Shown here piece by piece: positions 60,423-64,000 of a stretch of DNA of 64,000 nt. This stretch comes from Woeseia oceani (GTDB lineage: Bacteria > Pseudomonadota > Gammaproteobacteria > Steroidobacterales > Woeseiaceae). Location: contig NZ_CP016268.1 of the NCBI RefSeq assembly GCF_001677435.1, positions 2,097,001 to 2,161,000 of the forward strand, in the 5' to 3' direction. A model generated the notes under the pieces. It had not been told where the DNA came from, searched no databases, and saw nothing but the letters and a program-made list of their open reading frames with translations. Made by a program: the position numbers and the translations under genes. Position 1 is the first letter of the stretch, and the number at the start of each line of letters is the position of its first letter.

Positions 60423-61619
60423 TTAACTGGCTACCGCGCTAAGTGCCGCATTACCGCTTGCACGTTGCGCATGTTCCAGCGCGCGCAGAACATCGGCAAG
60501 CAAATCTTCGCCGTTCTCCAGACCCACCGAGAAACGCACCAGATTGTTGCCAACTCCCGCGACCGCCAATGCTTCACGGCTTACCGCCGCATGTGTCATC
60601 GATGCCGGATGGCATACGAGGCTTTCGACACCACCAAGAGATTCCGCCAGCGAAAAGTACTCGAGGTTGTTAACGAATGCGCGCACGTTATCTTCCCCCC
60701 CTGCGAGATCGAAACTCAGCATTCCACCGAACCCTTTCTGTTGTTCCGCGGCCAAATCGTGTCCCGGGTGGTCGGCAAGACCGGGATAATAGACCCGCTC
60801 AACTGCCGGATGAGCGGCCAGTGCGGCGGCCAGTTGGCCGGCGTTTTCTTCGTGGGTCCGCATTCTCGAATGCAGCGTACGAACGCCGCGCAAGGTCAGG
60901 AAGCTGTCGAACGGTGCGCCGGTTATGCCCAAACAGTTCGCCCACCAACTCAGGCTTTCCGCCAGTTCCGTGGTTGCCGCTATAACCGCACCGCCGACCA
61001 CATCGCTGTGGCCGTTCAGGTATTTGGTCGTTGAATGCACCACGATGTCGGCACCCAACGTCAGCGGATTCTGCAGGGCTGGCGACAAAAAGGTGTTATC
61101 GACCGCCAGAAGTGCGCCACAGGCTTTCGCAGCCGCCGCGAGTGCCCGTATATCGACAATGCGCAGCAGCGGGTTTGACGGCGTCTCGGCGAGGATCAAG
61201 CGCGGTTTGCGTTCGCAAGCAGCTGCCAGCGCCTTGCTGTCCGTCTGATCGACGAAGGCGAGTTCAAAGTGCCCGCGACGCGCAAGATTTTCGAACAACC
61301 GGTAGGTACCGCCATAGCAGTCATGGGGTGCGATCAGCAGATCACCCGGCTCAAGCAACTGGACCAACAGCGTCAATGCCGCCATACCCGACGATGTCAC
61401 GACGGCGCCGGCACCCTCTTCCAGTTGGCACAATGCATCAGCCAGTGCATCCCTGGTCGGGTTTCCGCTGCGGGTGTAATCGTATTGCCGCTTTTCACCA
61501 AAACCGGCAAAACTGAAGTTGGTGGACAAGTGCAAGGGCGGCACAATTGCGCCATGTTGCTCATCGGTTTCGATGGCAGCACGAACAGCACGGGTGGCCG
61601 GGTGAACTGAAGATGTCAT
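60423..61619 (-). CDS. metB: Cystathionine gamma-synthase / O-acylhomoserine sulfhydrylase-like PLP enzyme
   Basis: A 398-residue Cys/Met-metabolism PLP enzyme. The ATG at 61619 follows CGCGGAGACAAAA. Motifs are DYTRSGNPTRDALADALCQLEEG (near 50), AVVTSSGMAAL, the PLP Lys in DIVVHSTTKYLNGHSDVVGGAV and ESLGGVESLVCHPASMTHA. Closest in style to MetB, but O-acylhomoserine sulfhydrylases are similar and adjacency to metX does not decide. It is the first gene after a SAM riboswitch, consistent with methionine synthesis. Confidence 0.87.
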   Translation of the reverse strand: MTSSVHPATRAVRAAIETDEQHGAIVPPLHLSTNFSFAGFGEKRQYDYTRSGNPTRDALADALCQLEEGAGAVVTSSGMAALTLLVQLLEPGDLLIAPHDCYGGTYRLFENLARRGHFELAFVDQTDSKALAAACERKPRLILAETPSNPLLRIVDIRALAAAAKACGALLAVDNTFLSPALQNPLTLGADIVVHSTTKYLNGHSDVVGGAVIAATTELAESLSWWANCLGITGAPFDSFLTLRGVRTLHSRMRTHEENAGQLAAALAAHPAVERVYYPGLADHPGHDLAAEQQKGFGGMLSFDLAGGEDNVRAFVNNLEYFSLAESLGGVESLVCHPASMTHAAVSREALAVAGVGNNLVRFSVGLENGEDLLADVLRALEHAQRASGNAALSAVAS

Positions 61620-61624
61620 TTTTG

Positions 61625-61687
61625 TCTCCGCGTGAGCTTCCAATGTGCGACCACAGGTCGCGTACTCTCATCGGAACCCCGCGGAAA
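61625..61687 (-). promoter_or_regulatory. Candidate SD-sequestering helix of the metB leader
   Basis: Read on the minus strand, TTTCCGCG (61687-61680) can pair with CGCGGAGA (61632-61625), the metB ribosome site, with one G-U pair. An internal GCGACC-TGT-GGTCGC hairpin lies between. This would fit translational control by the riboswitch, but the alternative pairing is not tested. Confidence 0.45.
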
Positions 61688-61746
61688 CCGCAGGAAGGGT
61701 GCCGTGCCCTCTGCTTGGTCTTTGCAGACTTCGCTTTGCACTGCCC

Positions 61747-61859
61747 CTCATCTCTCGGAAGCGCTGAGCGCTCCGCAGGAGTTGGCACCTTATCAGGATG
61801 GTTAGTCCTGCAGGTTGCCCCGGCGTCTATGGGCCTTTCCCTCAGCCGGTCTCGATGAG
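61747..61859 (-). ncRNA. SAM-I riboswitch (S-box)
   Basis: On the minus strand CTCATC (61859-61854) closes with GATGAG (61752-61747) as P1. Between them are the conserved SAM-I blocks in order: GAGGGAAAGGCCC, GACGCCGGGGCAACC, AGGTGCCAACTCCTGC, a P4-like GGAGCGCTCAGCGCTTCC hairpin and GAGAGATGAG. Length 113 is normal. It lies 127 bases upstream of metB. Binding of S-adenosylmethionine would lower expression of metB-metX. No T-run follows, so control is probably translational. Confidence 0.9.
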
Positions 61860-61990
61860 TGGGACGCAGTCTAGTGCGCCTTTTGCAATCAGGTCAAGCG
61901 TCTGCAGAAATTTATTTTCAGGGGCGCCGGCTTTTAGCATCCCAGTAACTTGCTGAAATCACTGCTTGCTTTCGCCGCTCGCTTGCACTA

Positions 61991-62020
61991 GTGTACTAAC
62001 GCATTAATACATTAGAACAC
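61991..62020 (+). promoter_or_regulatory. 30-bp palindromic operator, probable TrpR-family binding site
   Basis: GTGTACTAACGCATT and AATACATTAGAACAC form a 30-bp inverted repeat with 12 of 15 pairs matched; the core halves are CTAA and TTAG, reminiscent of the CTAG half-sites of TrpR operators. It sits 22 bases before the TrpR-family gene that starts the his run. TTGCAC (61983-61988) and a weak TAATAC (62005-62010) suggest the site overlaps the promoter. Confidence 0.75.
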
Positions 62021-62042
62021 AGCAAAGCAGGCGTATTTCCGC

Positions 62043-62378
62043 ATGAAACCCAATCGACAGGACTCCGATACCGAGCGCGAAAGCGCGGAAAACGCGTTGT
62101 TTACGGCGTTGAGTTCCTTGCGCGGGCTCGAAGAGTTCCGCTATTTCCTGAAAGACCTGTGCACGCCGGCTGAGCTCCAGGCCCTGGTCGATCGCTGGCA
62201 GGTCGTCGGCCTGTTGCAGGAAGATCTGCCCTATCGCCGTATCCACGAGCTTACTGGCGTCAGCGTGACCACCATCGGCCGGGTCGCGCGCTTCCTGAGC
62301 GACGGCCATGGCGGTTACCAGACCGCCCTGGAGCGCAGCAAGCAACAAAGCCCTCGCAAAATTAACGTCTCCCACTAG
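62043..62378 (+). CDS. TrpR/YerC family transcriptional regulator of the his operon
   Basis: A 111-residue DNA-binding protein of the TrpR superfamily, YerC/YecD group. The helical core EEFRYFLKDLCTPAELQALVDRWQVVGLL is followed by the helix-turn-helix LPYRRIHELTGVSVTTIGRVARFL and the closing GHGGY motif. In related gammaproteobacteria a TrpR-family regulator called HisR is proposed to repress histidine genes. Here it is 10 bases upstream of hisG, and a long palindrome lies before its start, so autoregulation plus control of hisGD is likely. The co-repressor, probably histidine, is inferred. Confidence 0.85.
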   Translation: MKPNRQDSDTERESAENALFTALSSLRGLEEFRYFLKDLCTPAELQALVDRWQVVGLLQEDLPYRRIHELTGVSVTTIGRVARFLSDGHGGYQTALERSKQQSPRKINVSH

Positions 62379-62388
62379 GACAAATCGA

Positions 62389-63291
62389 ATGGAAAACCCA
62401 GAGCAACGCATCAAGATTGCGGTGCAGAAATCCGGCCGCCTGACCGATCACTCCCTGGATCTTTTGGAGCGCTGCGGCCTCAAATTCACCCAAAGTAAAG
62501 ATCAGCTGTTTTGCTACGGCGAGAACATGCCTGTCGACCTGCTGCTGGTTCGTGATGACGACATTCCCGGGCTGGTCAGCGATGATGTTTGCGATCTCGG
62601 TATCGTCGGCCTGAACGTGGTCACCGAGAAACGCTACGCGCTGCAGGATGAAGGCCACGAAGCCCTGTTTGACCAGGTTTTTGAACTGGACTTCGGTCAC
62701 TGCCGACTTTCTGTAGCCGCACCGGAAGGTACCGATTTCGCCGGACCGCAATCATTGCAAGGCAAGCGCATAGCGACAAGTTACACTGCAACGCTCGGCA
62801 ATTATTTGCGTGAGAACAACGTCACCGCCGAGATTGTTTACTTCTCCGGTGCCGTCGAGATAGCGCCAAAACTGGGCCGTGCCGATTTCATCTGCGACCT
62901 GGTTTCTACCGGCTCGACGCTCGCTGCCAATCAACTCTGTGAAGTGCAGACCGTTACCCAAAGCGAAGCAGTCATTATCCAGACCCGCGCATCCCTGAGT
63001 CCGTCCAAACAGGAATGGGTCGACAAATTGCTGCAGCGACTGGACGGTGTTTTGCAGGTCCGTGAAAGCAAGTACATCATGCTGCACGCACCGCGTTCCG
63101 CACTGGCGGAAATCCGCCGCCTTTTGCCCGGTTCGGAAGCCCCGACGGTCATGCCGCTCGAAGGTGATGATAACCGGGTCGCCGTGCATGCGGTCTGTCG
63201 CGAGAACGTTTTCTGGGAAACACTGGAGAATCTGAAAGCCGCCGGTGCCAGTGCGATGCTGGTACTGCCCGTGGAAAAAATGCTGGCGTGA
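62389..63291 (+). CDS. hisG: ATP phosphoribosyltransferase, long (HisG-L) form
   Basis: A 300-residue enzyme for the first step of histidine synthesis: PRPP plus ATP to phosphoribosyl-ATP. The ATG at 62389 follows AGGA and begins IKIAVQKSGRLTDHSLDLLERCGL. The PRPP-binding segment is ADFICDLVSTGSTLAANQL near residue 165. The C-terminal 75 residues are the ACT-like domain for histidine feedback inhibition (VMPLEGDDNRVAVHAVCRE), which confirms the long form that does not need HisZ. Its TGA overlaps a GTG, near the hisD start. Confidence 0.95.
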   Translation: MENPEQRIKIAVQKSGRLTDHSLDLLERCGLKFTQSKDQLFCYGENMPVDLLLVRDDDIPGLVSDDVCDLGIVGLNVVTEKRYALQDEGHEALFDQVFELDFGHCRLSVAAPEGTDFAGPQSLQGKRIATSYTATLGNYLRENNVTAEIVYFSGAVEIAPKLGRADFICDLVSTGSTLAANQLCEVQTVTQSEAVIIQTRASLSPSKQEWVDKLLQRLDGVLQVRESKYIMLHAPRSALAEIRRLLPGSEAPTVMPLEGDDNRVAVHAVCRENVFWETLENLKAAGASAMLVLPVEKMLA

Positions 63292-63314
63292 ATGTGACTA
63301 CTTCAGGCAAAAAC

Positions 63315-64000
63315 ATGCAGGTACTTGTATGGCGCGAACTGGACGATGAACAACGTCACAACGTACTGCAGCGACCGGCGCTGTCGATCGGCCCGGACAT
63401 TGCGGAGGCTGCAGCAGCAATCATTCGCCAGGTGCGGACCAATGGCGATGCCGCGCTACTCGAACTGACGGCGCGATTTGATAGCGCCGAATTAACGTCC
63501 TTGCGAGTCAGCGCGGATGATTTTGCCGCAGCGGAACAGGCACTGTCTGCTGAGTCCATCAATGCCATCGACGTCGCCATTGCCAACGTAAGCCGATTTC
63601 ACGAAGCGCAGCGACAGGCGGCTATCGACGTCGAAACCATGCCCGGTGTTCGTTGCGAAAGACTCACCCGACCTATCGATGCGGTGGGACTGTACGTCCC
63701 GGCCGGAACGGCACCCTTACCGTCAGCCGCAATCATGCTTGCCGTACCGGCGCGCATTGCAGGATGCAGTCGCAAGGCACTGTGCACCCCTCCTCGCCCT
63801 GACGGCACTGCCGACCCGGCTGTGCTGATAGCTGCGCAGCGTGCCGGCGTGGATGAAATTTACAAAGTCGGCGGTGCTCAGGCCATTGCCGCATTGGCTT
63901 TCGGCACCGAAAGTATTCAGCCGGTCGACAAGATATTCGGGCCAGGCAACGCGTGGGTTACGGCGGCGAAATCGCAAGTTTCCGGCATAGCGGGGGGCGT
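63315..64000 (+). CDS. hisD: Histidinol dehydrogenase, N-terminal part (cut by window edge)
   Basis: About 228 residues of HisD are visible before the right edge; the frame is open to position 64000. From the ATG at 63315 it reads MQVLVWRELDDEQRHNVLQRP and then RTNGDAALLELTARFD, PIDAVGLYVPAGTAPLPSAAIMLAVPARIAG, EIYKVGGAQAIAALAFGTESI and DKIFGPGNAWVTAAK, all HisD signatures. It oxidises histidinol to histidine with two NAD+ and a zinc ion. An in-frame GTG at 63288 overlaps the hisG stop and could be the true start; AGG lies before the ATG. The rest of the his genes are outside the window. Confidence 0.94.
   Translation, partial: MQVLVWRELDDEQRHNVLQRPALSIGPDIAEAAAAIIRQVRTNGDAALLELTARFDSAELTSLRVSADDFAAAEQALSAESINAIDVAIANVSRFHEAQRQAAIDVETMPGVRCERLTRPIDAVGLYVPAGTAPLPSAAIMLAVPARIAGCSRKALCTPPRPDGTADPAVLIAAQRAGVDEIYKVGGAQAIAALAFGTESIQPVDKIFGPGNAWVTAAKSQVSGIAGG

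Noticed and set aside
1-64000. tRNA, rRNA, CRISPR array, insertion sequence, integrase or prophage
   Set aside because: None is visible; all longer real frames are housekeeping or metabolic genes and composition is even throughout.

Overview
The window looks like chromosomal backbone from a free-living gammaproteobacterium. Supporting signs are the fabD-fabG-acpP-fabF-mltG-tmk-holB-pilZ order, a type II secretion pseudopilin cluster, a TtpC-type TonB energiser, a rhombosortase, EtfAB with acyl-CoA dehydrogenases, and a long-form HisG behind a TrpR-family regulator. The base composition is moderately GC-rich and even. I see no rRNA, tRNA, CRISPR array, transposase, integrase or prophage. A deep-branching lineage near Xanthomonadales, Steroidobacterales or Woeseiales is my inference and is not proven.

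Layout. 1-7.4 kb: edge of a LysR gene, pirin, FMN reductase, Kef-type antiporter, DUF1697, MOSC, PhzF, Hsp20 and a small membrane protein. 7.8-9.7 kb: an MbnP/MbnH pair (copper-binding lipoprotein plus diheme oxidase). 9.8-16.3 kb: coiled-coil membrane protein, GlpQ-like phosphodiesterase, orphan TIR-like protein, EEP-fold enzyme, FadJ-like beta-oxidation enzyme and a double cNMP-domain/rhodanese fusion. 16.4-23.2 kb: pilZ, holB, tmk, mltG, fabF, acpP, fabG, fabD on the minus strand. 23.2-29.5 kb: rhombosortase divergent from gspGHIJKLMN. 29.5-43.8 kb: AddA/AddB-like recombination nuclease, AlaA-like aminotransferase, CoA-transferase, sulfurtransferase, EtfBA, peroxiredoxin, acyl-CoA dehydrogenase and ferredoxin. 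43.9-49.2 kb: DUF3450, TtpC, ExbB, ExbD, TonB and TPR genes. 49.6-52 kb: acyl-CoA dehydrogenase and quinone oxidoreductase. 52.1-59.2 kb: ilvC-leuA-ilvE-leuC-leuD-leuB. 59.2-61.9 kb: metB-metX. 62-64 kb: a TrpR-family regulator, hisG and the start of hisD.

The last 12 kb shows three different ways of controlling amino-acid synthesis side by side. The Ile/Val/Leu operon follows a short Leu/Val-rich leader ORF and an intrinsic terminator, with a competing helix that fits ribosome-mediated attenuation. The methionine operon follows a SAM-I riboswitch. The histidine operon begins with a TrpR-family gene behind a 30-bp near-palindrome that resembles its own operator. These sites, the MbnP/MbnH pair, the rhombosortase next to the secretion genes, and the CTG start of leuB are the most useful observations here. 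I found no unambiguous wholly new multi-gene system.
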